A program made the translations under genes and the position numbers. The notes beneath the pieces are model-generated. The model did no database searches, was not told the DNA's origin, and worked only from the letters and a program-made list of their open reading frames with translations. 64,000 bases of DNA from Citrobacter portucalensis (lineage in GTDB: Bacteria; Pseudomonadota; Gammaproteobacteria; Enterobacterales; Enterobacteriaceae): positions 372,001-436,000 of the forward strand of contig NZ_MVFY01000002.1 in NCBI RefSeq assembly GCF_002042885.1, given 5' to 3'. Within the stretch, counting starts at the first letter, position 1; the number at the start of each line of letters is the position of its first letter. Shown here piece by piece: positions 1-12,457 of the stretch.

Positions 1-1106
1 AAGGCCTCTTTCATGCGGTCTTCACTGACGACAAACGCACACAGCTGGCCCTCGTCGTTCATCCCTCTGGCAACCATTCCCTGCGCTTCGGCGGCGATGT
101 GCCAGTTTAGATCGCGGCGCTGGGTTTCCCCGGCCAAATGCAGAGGCAGTTCTGGCGTTTTGACTTTTACCAGCATGGCTGGCAGTTTCAATGGCGCATT
201 GCCGCCGAGCAGGTTTTTCGCCAGATACATGGCGCTCAGCTGAATCGGCTGCAGGAACGGGAGCACCTGACCGTTAATCTCCGCACAGTCGCCGAGAGCA
301 AAAATGTCCGGGTGGCTGGTTTGCAGGTAGCTATCGACGCAGACGCCACGATTGATGTTCAATCCGGCACGACGCGCCAGTGCGGTCTCCGGGCGTAAAC
401 CGGTGGCGGCGATCACCGCATCGACTTCTACGCTGCGGCTACGATCGAGCGTGGCACAAATACCTGACGCCGTTTTCTCCAGCCCCTGAAGCTGTGATTT
501 CAACAGCAGGTGTACGCCCATATCGGTCAGACGATGCTGTAAGCGACTGCTGACTTCCGGCGGCATCAGCGAAGCCAGAATGCTGGCGGCGTTGTCGATA
601 AGCGTTACCGCTTTACCGGCACGACAGAAATCCATCGCCAGTTCACTGCCAATCAAGCCGCCGCCGACAATCAGTACCCGCTGGGCATCACGCAGCTGTG
701 TTTCACAAGCGCGATACTCTTGTTGGCTGTTCAATGTGAGCATTAACTCACGTCCGGTAACCGGCGGTACAAAGGCTGACGCGCCTGTCGCCAGCACCAG
801 TTTGTCGTACTGCCACTGCTGATCCTGGCTTTTCACTACGTGGGCATCAGCATCGATGTCGGTTACCCAGGTGTGCGGAAACAGACGCAAATTAAACTGT
901 TCGGCAAACTCCCCCGCCGACTGGCGGGTGAGGTCGTCTGCACGCTGTGACTGACTGATAACATGGCTGAGATCGGGCTTGTTGTACTCATCCATGCTGT
1001 CCGCAGCAATCAGGGTCAGCGGGACATTTGCATCCTGCTTACGGATATTTTTGACTAACTGGCGGGCGGCGAAGCCCGAACCAATAATGACAATTCCGCG
1101 GCTCAT
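1..1106 (-). CDS. norW: NorW, NADH:flavorubredoxin reductase (3' end cut by window edge)
   Basis: FAD-dependent reductase that passes electrons from NADH to the rubredoxin domain of NorV during nitric oxide reduction in the cytoplasm. The reverse strand reads [20 protein letters not shown], an N-terminal GxGxxA dinucleotide fold. A second NAD-binding fold ([14 protein letters not shown]) lies near residue 145 and an FAD-contacting segment (IFALGDCAE) near residue 270. The ATG overlaps the norV stop codon as ATGA, indicating translational coupling and transcription from the norV promoter. About 368 codons are visible. The E. coli protein is 377 residues, so only the last few residues lie outside the window. 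Identity is firm from sequence and neighbours. Confidence 0.96.
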   Translation of the reverse strand, partial: MSRGIVIIGSGFAARQLVKNIRKQDANVPLTLIAADSMDEYNKPDLSHVISQSQRADDLTRQSAGEFAEQFNLRLFPHTWVTDIDADAHVVKSQDQQWQYDKLVLATGASAFVPPVTGRELMLTLNSQQEYRACETQLRDAQRVLIVGGGLIGSELAMDFCRAGKAVTLIDNAASILASLMPPEVSSRLQHRLTDMGVHLLLKSQLQGLEKTASGICATLDRSRSVEVDAVIAATGLRPETALARRAGLNINRGVCVDSYLQTSHPDIFALGDCAEINGQVLPFLQPIQLSAMYLAKNLLGGNAPLKLPAMLVKVKTPELPLHLAGETQRRDLNWHIAAEAQGMVARGMNDEGQLCAFVVSEDRMKEA

Positions 1107-2551
1107 TTTGCCTCCGTTGCCAGGACGTCGAAGACGTCTTTACCTAATGAACATTCCGGGCACAGGAAGTTATCCGGCACGTCGCTCCACGGTGTTCCCG
1201 GCGCGACATCCTGCAGCGGTTCACCTTTTGCCGGGTCGTAAATCCACTGGCACACGCTGCACTGCATGCTAGGTCCAAGATCGGCGGCAGCCGCAGCGGC
1301 GCAAGCGCATTCTTCTTCTTTGGATGCGGCTTTCACGGTTGTTTCCGGCAGTGGCGCAAGCGCCCACTGACGCGCGATTTCACGGCCGTGCTGGCGGCAT
1401 AGTTCCAGTGCATCCAGGTCCGGACGCCATTTCGCCTTCAGGCTCAGCGACATTTCGAAACCAGCATCCTGCAAACGCGTAGACAAACGGTCTACTGCGC
1501 CGCCGCTCCAGCCGTGTGAGCCAAAGGCGCTGGCGCGTTTGTTACGAAAACGCAGGCCGGTCATCTCTTCCACCAAACCGGCGATTTTTGGCATCATCAC
1601 GTTGTTCATCGTCGAAGTACCGACCAGCACGCCTTTAGAGCGGAAGACGTTAGTCAGAACTTCGTTCTTATCGCTACGGGCGACGTTAAAGATTTTCACT
1701 GCCACGTTCGGGTCAACTTCGTTGATGCCCTGGGCTATGGCGTCCGCCATCATGCGGGTGTTGTTGGACATGGTGTCGTAGAAAATGGTGATGCGGTCTT
1801 CCTGATAATCCGCCGCCCATTTCAGGTACATTTCCACGATTTGCGTCGGGTTGTCGCGCCATACCACGCCGTGGGAAGTAGCAATCATATCGACAGGCAG
1901 GTTGAAGCCGAGGATCTCAGTAATTTTCGGTGTAACCAGACGGCTGAACGGCGTCAGAATGTTGGCGTAGTAACGCTGGCACTGTTCGAACAGTTCGGTC
2001 TGGTCAACTTCGTCGTTAAACAGACGTTCGTCGCAGTAGTGCTGGCCGAAGGCGTCGTTACTGAACAGCACCGCGTCGCCGGTCATGTAGGTCATCATGC
2101 TGTCAGGCCAGTGCAGCATTGGCGTTTCAACGAAGATCAGCTGTTTGCCGTTTCCAATGTCCAGTGAATCACCGGTTTTCACCACGTTGAAATTCCACTC
2201 CGGGTGATGGTGATGCCCGTTGATGGAGTCAATGGCGTTGGCTGTGCAGTAAATCGGCGTGTCCGGGATGCAGGACATCAGTTCAGTCAGCGCCCCGGCA
2301 TGGTCTTCTTCCGCATGGTTAATGATGATGTAGTCGATATCCGCGAGGTCAATTTCACTGCGCAGATTCTGTACGAATTCACGGCTAAACTTGTGGTCTA
2401 CTGTATCGATCAGGACATTTTTTTCTTCACGGATGAGATAGCTGTTGTAGCTGCTGCCGCGCAGCGTTTTGTATTCAGTCCCGTGGAAATCACGAACTTC
2501 CCAGTCACGTTGGCCAACCCAATGAATGTTATTTTTAACCAGAATAGACAT
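1103..2551 (-). CDS. norV: NorV, anaerobic nitric oxide reductase flavorubredoxin
   Basis: Reduces NO to N2O under anaerobic conditions. Three domains are visible in order. The first is a metallo-beta-lactamase-like di-iron domain with the ligand motif HAEEDH at residues 79-84. The second is an FMN-binding flavodoxin domain from about residue 254 to 393. The third is a C-terminal rubredoxin with Cys pairs at 431/434 and 464/467. The 482-residue length matches the family (479 in E. coli). The ATG is preceded by TGAGG at a normal distance. It is transcribed divergently from norR and is followed by overlapping norW. NorR and sigma-54 control is indicated by sites in the intergenic region. Confidence 0.97.
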   Translation of the reverse strand: MSILVKNNIHWVGQRDWEVRDFHGTEYKTLRGSSYNSYLIREEKNVLIDTVDHKFSREFVQNLRSEIDLADIDYIIINHAEEDHAGALTELMSCIPDTPIYCTANAIDSINGHHHHPEWNFNVVKTGDSLDIGNGKQLIFVETPMLHWPDSMMTYMTGDAVLFSNDAFGQHYCDERLFNDEVDQTELFEQCQRYYANILTPFSRLVTPKITEILGFNLPVDMIATSHGVVWRDNPTQIVEMYLKWAADYQEDRITIFYDTMSNNTRMMADAIAQGINEVDPNVAVKIFNVARSDKNEVLTNVFRSKGVLVGTSTMNNVMMPKIAGLVEEMTGLRFRNKRASAFGSHGWSGGAVDRLSTRLQDAGFEMSLSLKAKWRPDLDALELCRQHGREIARQWALAPLPETTVKAASKEEECACAAAAAADLGPSMQCSVCQWIYDPAKGEPLQDVAPGTPWSDVPDNFLCPECSLGKDVFDVLATEAK

Positions 2552-2602
2552 AGCAACCTCAGTAATTAATTCAGCGTTTTTCTAAAAAAGATGTTTTGCT
2601 TA

Positions 2603-2620
2603 TTGCAGGTTGCGTGCCAA
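2603..2620 (-). promoter_or_regulatory. Sigma-54 promoter of norVW
   Basis: Read on the minus strand this is TTGGCACGCAACCTGCAA, a close match to the sigma-54 consensus with the invariant GG (-24) and GC (-12) at the correct spacing. It sits about 55 bases upstream of the norV start and downstream of three NorR sites, as expected for an enhancer-driven promoter. Confidence 0.9.
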
Positions 2621-2674
2621 CTTTTTATCTTTTTGATTTTAATGGTTTTATTGTTTTCTGCTTATTAAGTGGTA

Positions 2675-2730
2675 GTCAAAATGACTATTCATTTTATTGT
2701 CAATATGACAATATGAATTGTCAAAATGAC
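2675..2730. promoter_or_regulatory. Three NorR enhancer sites
   Basis: Three palindromic 11-mers of the form GTCA-N3-TGAC occur at 2675-2685, 2699-2709 and 2720-2730. Two are GTCAAAATGAC and one is GTCAATATGAC. NorR is known to need three such sites upstream of norV to assemble an active hexamer. The set ends 12 bases before the norR ATG, so NorR probably also affects its own expression. Confidence 0.93.
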
Positions 2731-2742
2731 AATGAGGTAGTC

Positions 2743-4263
2743 ATGAGCTTTTCCGTAGACGTGCTGGCGGGCATCGCCATTGAATTACAAAGCGGTATTG
2801 GACATCAGGACCGTTTTCAACGTCTGATAACCACTTTGCGTCAGGTGCTGGAGTGCGACGCGTCGGCACTGCTGCGCTATGAGTCGCGACAGTTTATTCC
2901 GCTGGCGATCGATGGGCTGGCGCAGGATGTTCTCGGCAGACGCTTTACTCTGGAAGGGCATCCGCGTCTGGAGGCGATTGCCCGCGCTGGAGACGTGGTT
3001 CGTTTCCCTGCCGACAGCGATTTGCCAGACCCATATGATGGTCTGATTCCGGGGCAGGAGAGTCTGAAGGTGCATGCCTGTATTGGGCTGCCGTTGTTCG
3101 CCGGTCAAAATTTGATTGGTGCGTTAACCCTGGATGGCATGGAGCCCGATCAGTTCGATGTTTTCAGCGATGAGGAGCTTAGGCTGATTGCCGCGCTGGC
3201 GGCGGGTGCGCTGAGCAATGCGCTGCTGATTGAACAACTGGAAAGCCAGAATATGCTGCCAGGTTCGTCAACCAACTTTGAGCAGGTGACGGAAACCCAG
3301 ATGATTGGCCTGTCGCCCAATATGATGCAGTTGAAAAAAGAAATTGAGATTGTGGCGGGGTCCGATCTCAACGTGCTGATTAGCGGCGAAACAGGAACCG
3401 GGAAGGAGCTGGTGGCTAAAGCTATCCATGAAGGTTCGCCGCGCGCGGTGAATCCACTGGTGTATCTGAACTGCGCGGCGTTGCCGGAAACCGTAGCCGA
3501 AAGTGAGCTGTTTGGTCACGTAAAAGGCGCGTTTACCGGGGCTATCAGCAATCGTAGCGGTAAGTTTGAAATGGCCGACAATGGGACGCTGTTTCTCGAC
3601 GAGATAGGCGAACTCTCGCTGGCGCTACAGGCTAAGCTGCTGCGCGTATTGCAGTACGGCGATATTCAGCGCGTGGGTGACGATCGCAGCCTGCGCGTGG
3701 ATGTGCGGGTGCTGGCGGCAACGAACCGTGATTTACGCGAAGAGGTGCTGGCCGGGAATTTCCGCGCGGATTTGTTCCACCGTCTGAGCGTCTTCCCCCT
3801 TTTTGTACCGCCTCTTCGTGAGCGCGGCGAAGATGTGGTGCTGCTGGCCGGCTATTTTTGCGAGCAATGCCGACTGCGGCTGGGTCTTTCCCGCGTGGTG
3901 CTAAGCCCCGGTGCGCGTAGCCATCTGCTGAATTACGGCTGGCCCGGAAACGTGCGCGAGCTGGAACATGCCATTCACCGGGCGGTTGTTCTGGCCCGGG
4001 CTACCAGGGCAGGGGATGAAGTGGTGCTGGAGGCGCAGCATTTTGCCTTGCAGGATGAAGGTCCGGCTCCGCAGGTGGCGGAAGTTGTTGCGGAGATCCC
4101 ACAACATCACAATCTGCGTGAAGCAACAGAGTCGTTCCAGCGGGAGATGATCCGCCGGGCACTGGCGCAAAATAATCACAGTTGGGCGGCAAGTGCGCGG
4201 GCGCTGGAAACAGACGTTGCCAACCTGCACCGGCTGGCGAAACGTCTGGGTCTGAAGGATTAG
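2743..4263 (+). CDS. norR: NorR, NO-sensing sigma-54-dependent activator
   Basis: Activates norVW when NO binds the mononuclear iron of its GAF domain. The chosen start ([10 protein letters not shown]) gives 506 residues, matching the family; an in-frame extension to 2596 would run through the NorR sites and sigma-54 promoter and is rejected. The iron-site residues known from E. coli NorR (R75, D96, D99, C113, D131) are all present at the same positions. The AAA+ domain has Walker A GETGTGKE (215-222), the sigma-54-contacting GAFTGA loop (262-267) and Walker B FLDE (284-287). A Fis-type HTH closes the protein. Its stop overlaps the convergent gutQ stop by four bases. Confidence 0.96.
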   Translation: MSFSVDVLAGIAIELQSGIGHQDRFQRLITTLRQVLECDASALLRYESRQFIPLAIDGLAQDVLGRRFTLEGHPRLEAIARAGDVVRFPADSDLPDPYDGLIPGQESLKVHACIGLPLFAGQNLIGALTLDGMEPDQFDVFSDEELRLIAALAAGALSNALLIEQLESQNMLPGSSTNFEQVTETQMIGLSPNMMQLKKEIEIVAGSDLNVLISGETGTGKELVAKAIHEGSPRAVNPLVYLNCAALPETVAESELFGHVKGAFTGAISNRSGKFEMADNGTLFLDEIGELSLALQAKLLRVLQYGDIQRVGDDRSLRVDVRVLAATNRDLREEVLAGNFRADLFHRLSVFPLFVPPLRERGEDVVLLAGYFCEQCRLRLGLSRVVLSPGARSHLLNYGWPGNVRELEHAIHRAVVLARATRAGDEVVLEAQHFALQDEGPAPQVAEVVAEIPQHHNLREATESFQREMIRRALAQNNHSWAASARALETDVANLHRLAKRLGLKD

Positions 4264-5225
4264 ATAATACCGGCCTGATAGAAATCCTGCAGGTTGATAG
4301 CACCGGTGAGTTTACCGTTTTCATCGACCACCGGTGCGGCAGTGATTTTACGCTTCATCAGGATCTCTTTGGCGTCAATCGCGCGGCTCTGCGCCTGCAG
4401 CGTAATGCCATTCTGAGTCATAGCTTCGCTAACCTGGGTGGTGAGCGCTCCGCCGCCAACCAGCCAGCGGCGCAGGTCACCGTCGGTAAAGACCCCTTTC
4501 ACCAGTGACTGGTCGTCGCAGACCGCGACCAGGCCAAGACCCGTGCGGCTGAGTTCCAGCATCGCGTCCATAACGCTGGTGGTGAGCTTCACCTGAGGTA
4601 TGGCATCGTCACGGCGCATCAGATGATGCACTTTATTTAACAGACGAGCGCCCAGCGCACCTGCCGGATGTGAGCGGGCAAAATCTTCTTCGTTAAAGCC
4701 GCGCGCCTGCATTACGGCGATCGCCAGCGCGTCGCCCATCATCAACGTATTTACGGTGCTGGACGTCGGTGCCAGGCGCATCGGACAGGCTTCGCGCTCA
4801 ACGGAAATATCCAGCACGGCTTTGGCTGCCAGACCCAACGGTGAGGTCGGTTTTCCGGTCATTGCCAGCAGTGCGACGGATTTGTCTTCCAGGCGTGGGA
4901 TGATGAGATCCAGCTCTTTCGCACCGCCGGAGTAGGAGATAAACAGCATGACATCACGGCTTTCGATCATCCCTAAGTCGCCGTGCAGCGCTTCCGCCGG
5001 ATGCACAAAAAAGGCGGGCGTGCCGGTACTGGCGAGGGTCGCCGCAATTTTTTTGCCAATATGACCTGATTTACCAATACCGGAGACAATGACTTTGCCT
5101 TCACAGTGGATAATCGTATTGGCGGCGCGGACAAAATCATCGCCCAGGCGTTCTGGCAGTCGGCTGGCTTCCTGTAGTTCCAGCATTAACGTCTGACGGC
5201 CCGCGTTCAGTAGTGCATCACTCAT
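4260..5225 (-). CDS. gutQ: GutQ, D-arabinose 5-phosphate isomerase
   Basis: Interconverts ribulose 5-phosphate and arabinose 5-phosphate, the first step towards Kdo. The 321-residue product has an N-terminal SIS sugar-phosphate isomerase domain ([14 protein letters not shown] near residue 48, then [11 protein letters not shown]) followed by two CBS repeats over roughly residues 200-320. It is the last gene of the sorbitol operon and its start lies inside the end of srlR, so it is probably co-translated. It is a paralogue of the housekeeping isomerase KdsD. The position at the end of the srl operon distinguishes it. Confidence 0.95.
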   Translation of the reverse strand: MSDALLNAGRQTLMLELQEASRLPERLGDDFVRAANTIIHCEGKVIVSGIGKSGHIGKKIAATLASTGTPAFFVHPAEALHGDLGMIESRDVMLFISYSGGAKELDLIIPRLEDKSVALLAMTGKPTSPLGLAAKAVLDISVEREACPMRLAPTSSTVNTLMMGDALAIAVMQARGFNEEDFARSHPAGALGARLLNKVHHLMRRDDAIPQVKLTTSVMDAMLELSRTGLGLVAVCDDQSLVKGVFTDGDLRRWLVGGGALTTQVSEAMTQNGITLQAQSRAIDAKEILMKRKITAAPVVDENGKLTGAINLQDFYQAGII

Positions 5226-5991
5226 TGGTTTCTCCGGTTATGATCACTTCAATCCCTTTTGCTTCCAGCGCCTGACGAAACGCAGGGTCGATGCCCGCAT
5301 CGGTAATCAGCTTGTCGACGCTTTCCAGACTGCATACAACATTAGGGCTTTTGCGCCCAAATTTTGACGAGTCAGCCATCAGAATCACTTCGCGAGCGGC
5401 ATTGCACATCGCTTTACTGACGCTAAACACCTCATTAAAGGTGGTCACGCCGGCATTGAGGTCAATGCCGTCGGTGCCCATAAAGAGTTTATCAAAGCTG
5501 AACTGCTCAAAGGCGTTTTCTGCCAGCTGACCGTGAAATGACGCAGATTTTTTGCGAAAGGTCCCGCCGGGCATCAGGATAGTTTGCTCGTTGTCCAGCT
5601 CCGAAAGGGCGTTAACAATGTGCAGACTGTTGGTCATGACGGTGATGTTGCTAAAGCGCGTGAGCATCGGCACCATCTGCAGTACGGTGCTACCCGCATC
5701 CAGAATAATAGAGTCGCCATCGTGTATAAAACGGACGGCGGCTTCGGCAATCTGCTCTTTTTTATGCGTATTGATTAGCGTTTTGTGATCGATTGGCGGG
5801 TCGGATTCGTCTTTATTTAATACCACACCGCCATAGGTACGAATGACGGTTCCGGCATTTTCCAGAATGACCAGGTCTTTGCGAATGGTCGTGCCGGTCG
5901 TGTCAAAGTAGTGGGCCAGTTCTTCAACCGAGCATTTGCCCTGCTTTTGCAGATGCTCCAGTATGGCAGCCTGACGCTGACGAGGTTTCAT
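5218..5991 (-). CDS. srlR: SrlR (GutR), DeoR-family repressor of the sorbitol operon
   Basis: Represses the sorbitol PTS operon, with sorbitol as inducer. The 257-residue protein starts [20 protein letters not shown], a DeoR-type winged HTH with the typical [10 protein letters not shown] recognition segment near residue 30. A DeoR C-terminal sensor domain with an ISOCOT-like fold follows. It overlaps gutQ by eight bases and follows gutM. As in E. coli it acts together with the activator GutM. Confidence 0.95.
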   Translation of the reverse strand: MKPRQRQAAILEHLQKQGKCSVEELAHYFDTTGTTIRKDLVILENAGTVIRTYGGVVLNKDESDPPIDHKTLINTHKKEQIAEAAVRFIHDGDSIILDAGSTVLQMVPMLTRFSNITVMTNSLHIVNALSELDNEQTILMPGGTFRKKSASFHGQLAENAFEQFSFDKLFMGTDGIDLNAGVTTFNEVFSVSKAMCNAAREVILMADSSKFGRKSPNVVCSLESVDKLITDAGIDPAFRQALEAKGIEVIITGETNE

Positions 5992-6061
5992 AGGCGTGAT
6001 TACCCTGACTTAATAAGTTGCAAAATGATAATTTCGCAAGCTATTAGCATTCACAACGAAA

Positions 6062-6421
6062 TTACCCATGTTTCAGTTTAAGCGCCAATGATAGTGCATT
6101 CTGTGATAACGGATCATGGGGAAAGATCACATCAGGCTGTAAATCATCAAGATGTTTGCCCATTATCGTGGCAATTTTGCCTGGTCGGGCGAATACCGTA
6201 AGACCTTTCATAAATAACGTGTCGGTCACCCGTTGCTGCTCATCCAGCGCAATGGCTACCACCACGCGCGGTTTAAAACGCCCACCGGAGCGACCAACAC
6301 CAACCCGACCTTGCTGGCAGAGTTGATCGAACGCCTGGTTAAAGCGGGATATTTGCCAGCCACCAAGCGCCAGTTGCAGGCACCAGGCGATAGCGGCGAC
6401 GGTAATCAGTGCGGAAACCAT
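6062..6421 (-). CDS. gutM: GutM, glucitol operon activator
   Basis: Small activator (119 residues) needed for full expression of the sorbitol operon. The start MVSALITVAAIAWCLQLALG is preceded by AGGAG at ideal spacing, so an upstream in-frame start is rejected. A hydrophobic stretch spans residues 2-20. The rest is basic, with VGVGRSGGRFKPRVVVAIAL in the middle. It sits between srlD and srlR. A REP palindrome lies between the srlD stop and this ribosome binding site. Confidence 0.93.
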   Translation of the reverse strand: MVSALITVAAIAWCLQLALGGWQISRFNQAFDQLCQQGRVGVGRSGGRFKPRVVVAIALDEQQRVTDTLFMKGLTVFARPGKIATIMGKHLDDLQPDVIFPHDPLSQNALSLALKLKHG

Positions 6422-6440
6422 TATGTACTCCTTTGATTTT

Positions 6441-6467
6441 GCCGGATAAGCGCAGCCGCCATCCGGC
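6441..6467. repeat. REP palindrome between srlD and gutM
   Basis: GCCGGATAAGCGCAGCCGCCATCCGGC is a single REP unit. It ends 10 bases from the srlD stop and lies just upstream of the gutM ribosome binding site. Such hairpins often protect the 3' end of upstream mRNA, here srlAEBD. Confidence 0.85.
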
Positions 6468-6476
6468 AATTCAACA

Positions 6477-7256
6477 TTAAAACATCACCTGACCGCCGGT
6501 CACGTTGATGGACTGCCCGGTGCAGTAAGAGGCTTTTGGACTGGCGTAAAACAGCAGCATGTTCAGTACGTCCTGATAATCGCAGCCGCGTTTAAGCGGA
6601 ACCTTATCAATGTAGTACTGCTCCACTTCGTCTGGCTTAAGGCCCAGCTTGGTCGCATATTGCGGTAATAACGACTGAAACATTGGTGATTTCAGTAGGT
6701 TGCCGAGCATCAGCGAATGTACGGTGATCCCGTACTCCGCCAGATCCAGCGCCAGCGACTGGGTTAAGCCCACGCCGCCAAATTTTGCCGCGCTGTAGCC
6801 TGAATTGTGTTTGCTGCCCACTTTCCCTGATTTTGAGTTGATCTGGATAATGCGTCCCTGCACGCCATCGCGGATCATCAGGCGTGAAAATTCACGAGCA
6901 CAGAGGAAGTAGCCGACCAGATTGACCTGCAGCGAGCGGTCGAAATCCCCAAGCTGAAAGTCGCTGATAAACGCGGCTTTAGCGATACCCGCACTGTAAA
7001 CCAGCAGATCGACACGACCGAATATTTCATCCACTCCGCGCGACAGCGCCAGCACGCTCTGTTCGCTGGTGGCATCTGCGCCAAAACCGTACGCGGTACC
7101 TTCGCCAAACTCGGCGTTAATTTCTTGCGCGACGTTGGCAGCTTTATCGCTTTGAATATCCACCACCGCGACGCGGTATCCTTCTGTCGCAAGCCCACGG
7201 CAAAGGAATGCCCCCAGGGTCTGGCCTCCACCAATGACAACGGCAACCTGATTCAT
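6477..7256 (-). CDS. srlD: SrlD, sorbitol-6-phosphate 2-dehydrogenase
   Basis: Oxidises sorbitol 6-phosphate to fructose 6-phosphate with NAD+. It is a classical short-chain dehydrogenase of 259 residues. The cofactor fold is VVIGGGQTLGAFL (near residue 6), with the NAG-equivalent YSAG, catalytic Ser in INSKSG, and YSAAK near residue 150. The start MNQVAVVIGG follows GAAGGAGA; a five-codon-longer in-frame start has no such site. It lies within srlAEBD. Confidence 0.96.
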   Translation of the reverse strand: MNQVAVVIGGGQTLGAFLCRGLATEGYRVAVVDIQSDKAANVAQEINAEFGEGTAYGFGADATSEQSVLALSRGVDEIFGRVDLLVYSAGIAKAAFISDFQLGDFDRSLQVNLVGYFLCAREFSRLMIRDGVQGRIIQINSKSGKVGSKHNSGYSAAKFGGVGLTQSLALDLAEYGITVHSLMLGNLLKSPMFQSLLPQYATKLGLKPDEVEQYYIDKVPLKRGCDYQDVLNMLLFYASPKASYCTGQSINVTGGQVMF

Positions 7257-7273
7257 TTTTATCTCCTTCAATC

Positions 7274-7636
7274 TTAAGCAACAAACTTCAAAATACAGCC
7301 CGGGGTGATACCGTCCGGGACGGGGCCCGCAACGTGTACAGTGCCGGGGAATTCCGCTTCGCTCTGCCCGTCAAAGCGCAGGGTGATATGCCCGAGTTCA
7401 CGTAAGTTTTGTTCCGCCACGCTGCCAACGGCTGTGACCGGGTAGTGGTGCTGGCCCAGTTCAAACTGGATCCCTGCTTGTAAAGAGCCGTTCAGGTCCC
7501 CGTGGCAATGGATGTAACAAAACTCTTCGATATCCGCTGGCGCGCCTTCACGAAAGGTAATCAGCATCTGGTCGCACAGTGCATCCGGGGCGCTCTGGCC
7601 GATACGGGTAATGGTGGTTTGATAAATTACGGTCAT
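7274..7636 (-). CDS. srlB: SrlB, sorbitol PTS enzyme IIA
   Basis: Phosphocarrier that passes phosphate from HPr to the IIB domain of SrlE during sorbitol uptake. The start MTVIYQTTITRIG gives 120 residues. It has the family signature HCHGDLNGSL with the likely phosphorylated His near residue 43, then GQHHYPVTAVG and the C-terminal FPGTVHVAGPVPD. An AAGGGG site lies upstream. A 13-codon upstream extension overlaps srlE and is not supported by the family. Confidence 0.94.
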   Translation of the reverse strand: MTVIYQTTITRIGQSAPDALCDQMLITFREGAPADIEEFCYIHCHGDLNGSLQAGIQFELGQHHYPVTAVGSVAEQNLRELGHITLRFDGQSEAEFPGTVHVAGPVPDGITPGCILKFVA

Positions 7637-7649
7637 TTTTGAATGCCCC

Positions 7650-9205
<1,556 letters not shown>

Positions 9206-9255
9206 TTATCTTGCCAAACGGTGGCTAATTTTAATCAGATCGAAAGATATAAAAG

Positions 9256-9271
9256 TGTTATTTTGATCTCA
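9256..9271 (-). promoter_or_regulatory. Candidate CRP site of the srl operon
   Basis: TGTTA-N6-TCTCA matches the CRP consensus TGTGA-N6-TCACA at eight of ten positions. It lies about 75-90 bases upstream of srlA, compatible with a CRP-activated promoter. The E. coli operon is cAMP-CRP dependent. The exact promoter is not resolved here. Confidence 0.5.
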
Positions 9272-9445
9272 AAATGAAAGATAAATATTTTAATTTGAAA
9301 GTTATTGCGTGAAAGCTCGCAAATGTGAAGGTCAGAGATGAAAGGGGATGTAAATTCTGTGAAGGAGAGCGACTACCGCTTCCTTGTATGGCGGAGGATG
9401 CTTTACCATACTTCTCCCAGGCTGAATTTGTTTAATGGATGTCTC

Positions 9446-10525
9446 ATGTTCAAGCGTCGTTATGTAGCGTTACTCCCCCTTTTCGTACTGCTCGCTGCCT
9501 GTAGCAGCAAACCTAAACCTTCAGAGACTCAAACGACTACGGGTGCGCCATCCGGCGGCTTCCTGCTTGAGCCACAGCACAACGTCATGCAAACGGGCGG
9601 TGATTTTGCCAATAATCCGAACGCGCAGCAGTTCATCGAAAAAATGGTCAACAAGCACGGCTTTGACCGCCAGCAGTTGCAGGAGATCCTGTCGCAGGCC
9701 AAGCGTCTGGACTCGGTATTGCGTTTGATGGACCGCCAGGCACCGACGACTCAACCGCCAGCCGGTCCTAACGGCGCATGGCTGCGCTACCGCAAACAGT
9801 TCATCACGCCTGACAACGTGCAAAATGGTGTGGCCTTCTGGAATCAATATGAAGATGCGCTGAACCGCGCGTGGCAGGTCTATGGTGTTCCGCCGGAAAT
9901 TATCGTTGGCATTATCGGCGTTGAAACGCGTTGGGGCCGCGTGATGGGTAAAACGCGGATTCTGGATGCGCTGGCGACGCTGTCGTTTAACTATCCTCGT
10001 CGTGCGGAATACTTCTCTGGTGAACTGGAAACCTTCCTGCTGATGGCGCGAGATGAAAGCGACGATCCGCTCGATTTGAAAGGTTCTTTTGCCGGCGCGA
10101 TGGGCTACGGCCAGTTTATGCCGTCTTCCTATAAGCAATATGCCGTTGATTTTAATGGTGATGGCCACATTAACCTGTGGGATCCGGTTGATGCCATCGG
10201 TAGCGTGGCGAATTACTTCAAGGGCCACGGCTGGGTGAAAGGCGATACGGTCGCGGTGCCGGCAAATGGTCAGGCACCTGGGCTGGCGAACGGCTTTAAA
10301 ACCCAGTACAGCATTTCTCAGCTTGCTGCGGCGGGTCTGACACCACAGCAGTCGTTGGGTAATCATCAGCAGGCCAGCCTGCTGCGCCTGGATATTGGTA
10401 CCGGCTATCAATACTGGTATGGGCTGCCGAACTTCTACACCATCACCCGCTACAACCACAGTACCCACTACGCGATGGCCGTGTGGCAGTTGGGTCAGGC
10501 GGTCGCGCTGGCGCGCGTGCAGTAA
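9446..10525 (+). CDS. mltB: MltB, membrane-bound lytic murein transglycosylase B
   Basis: Outer-membrane lipoprotein that cleaves peptidoglycan between MurNAc and GlcNAc to give 1,6-anhydro ends. The start MFKRRYVALLPLFVLLAACS shows a lipoprotein signal with lipobox LAAC. The catalytic domain contains IVGIIGVETRWGRVMG with the catalytic Glu and the later GAMGYGQFMPSSY motif. Length is 359 residues, matching the family (361). A longer in-frame start at 9338 would place a non-lipoprotein extension before the signal and is rejected. Confidence 0.95.
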   Translation: MFKRRYVALLPLFVLLAACSSKPKPSETQTTTGAPSGGFLLEPQHNVMQTGGDFANNPNAQQFIEKMVNKHGFDRQQLQEILSQAKRLDSVLRLMDRQAPTTQPPAGPNGAWLRYRKQFITPDNVQNGVAFWNQYEDALNRAWQVYGVPPEIIVGIIGVETRWGRVMGKTRILDALATLSFNYPRRAEYFSGELETFLLMARDESDDPLDLKGSFAGAMGYGQFMPSSYKQYAVDFNGDGHINLWDPVDAIGSVANYFKGHGWVKGDTVAVPANGQAPGLANGFKTQYSISQLAAAGLTPQQSLGNHQQASLLRLDIGTGYQYWYGLPNFYTITRYNHSTHYAMAVWQLGQAVALARVQ

Positions 10526-10530
10526 TCGCT

Positions 10531-10595
10531 CCACCGGCCTACAGGAAGAAATCTCTTGTAGGCCGGATAAGATGCCCTGACATTGTCATCCGGCA
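10531..10595. repeat. REP/BIME downstream of mltB
   Basis: A short CCGGCCTACAGG piece is followed by TGTAGGCCGGATAAG and CATCCGGCA, an imperfect REP pair just after the mltB stop. It probably forms an mRNA-stabilising hairpin. Confidence 0.75.
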
Positions 10596-10716
10596 GGTCT
10601 TATTAATGCAACGGAGCAATTTTTGGAATCCCCCTCGTAAAACGTTCTCTCCATCCCCACATTGGTTATGAAAGTGCTATCTTGTCCGGCATATTTTTTA
10701 ACTGACAGAGGCTGAA

Positions 10717-11214
10717 ATGACCGACAGTGAACTGATGCAGTTAAGTGAGCAGGTTGGCCTGGCGCTGAAAGCGCGTGGGGCGACCGTTACGACGGCGGAG
10801 TCCTGCACCGGCGGCTGGGTGGCCAAAGCGATTACGGATATTGCCGGAAGCTCCGCCTGGTTTGAACGCGGGTTTGTGACCTACAGCAACGAAGCCAAAG
10901 CACAGATGATAGGCGTGCGCGAAGAGACGCTGGCCCAGCATGGGGCGGTGAGCGAGCCTGTAGTGGTGGAGATGGCGATTGGCGCGCTAAAAGCTGCCCG
11001 CGCGCATTTCGCGGTCTCGATCAGCGGTATTGCCGGGCCGGATGGCGGCAGTGAAGAAAAGCCCGTGGGTACCGTATGGTTCGCCTTTGCCAGCGCGAGC
11101 GGCGAGGGGATTACGCGTCGGGAATGCTTCAGCGGCGATCGCGACGCGGTACGTCGACAGGCGACCGTCTACGCGTTACAAACCCTGTGGCAACAATTTC
11201 TACAAAATACTTGA
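10717..11214 (+). CDS. pncC: PncC, nicotinamide-nucleotide amidase
   Basis: Deamidates NMN to nicotinate mononucleotide in the pyridine nucleotide cycle, recycling NMN released by DNA ligase. The 165-residue protein has the CinA C-terminal domain signature TTAESCTGGWVAKAITD (near residue 27) and SISGIAGPDGGSEEKPVGTV (about residues 104-123). It is separately transcribed upstream of recA, and its stop codon TGA lies within the recA -35 hexamer. Confidence 0.94.
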   Translation: MTDSELMQLSEQVGLALKARGATVTTAESCTGGWVAKAITDIAGSSAWFERGFVTYSNEAKAQMIGVREETLAQHGAVSEPVVVEMAIGALKAARAHFAVSISGIAGPDGGSEEKPVGTVWFAFASASGEGITRRECFSGDRDAVRRQATVYALQTLWQQFLQNT

Positions 11215-11238
11215 TACTGTATGAGCATACAGTATAAT
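11211..11238 (+). promoter_or_regulatory. recA promoter with LexA (SOS) box
   Basis: TTGATA and TATAAT are separated by 16 bases. Between and overlapping them lies the SOS box TACTGTATGAGCATACAGTA (11215-11234), a CTG-N10-CAG palindrome. LexA bound here would block RNA polymerase. Confidence 0.96.
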
Positions 11239-11303
11239 TGCCTCAACAGAACATTATCTATCACGTTTCGCGGTTTAACCCGAAAGCGGCATGACAGGAG
11301 TAA

Positions 11304-12371
<1,068 letters not shown>

Positions 12372-12410
12372 TAATCTGTTTTGAATCGCATGTTGTGAAT
12401 CACATATAGT

Positions 12411-12437
12411 AAAGGGCTGCATATCATGCAGCCCTTT
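12411..12437 (+). terminator. Terminator/attenuator between recA and recX
   Basis: AAAGGGCTGCAT and ATGCAGCCCTTT form a 12-bp stem with a three-base loop, followed by T residues. It separates recA from recX. Partial read-through is known to supply recX in E. coli. Confidence 0.9.
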
Positions 12438-12457
12438 TTCATTTCTGAAGGCTTACT

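Noticed and set aside
2596-2742. Upstream extension of norR
   Set aside because: It would translate through the NorR enhancers and sigma-54 promoter; the start at 2743 matches family length.
9521-10534. A 337-codon minus-strand frame opposite mltB
   Set aside because: mltB is unmistakable on the plus strand; the antisense product is low-complexity basic sequence without homology.
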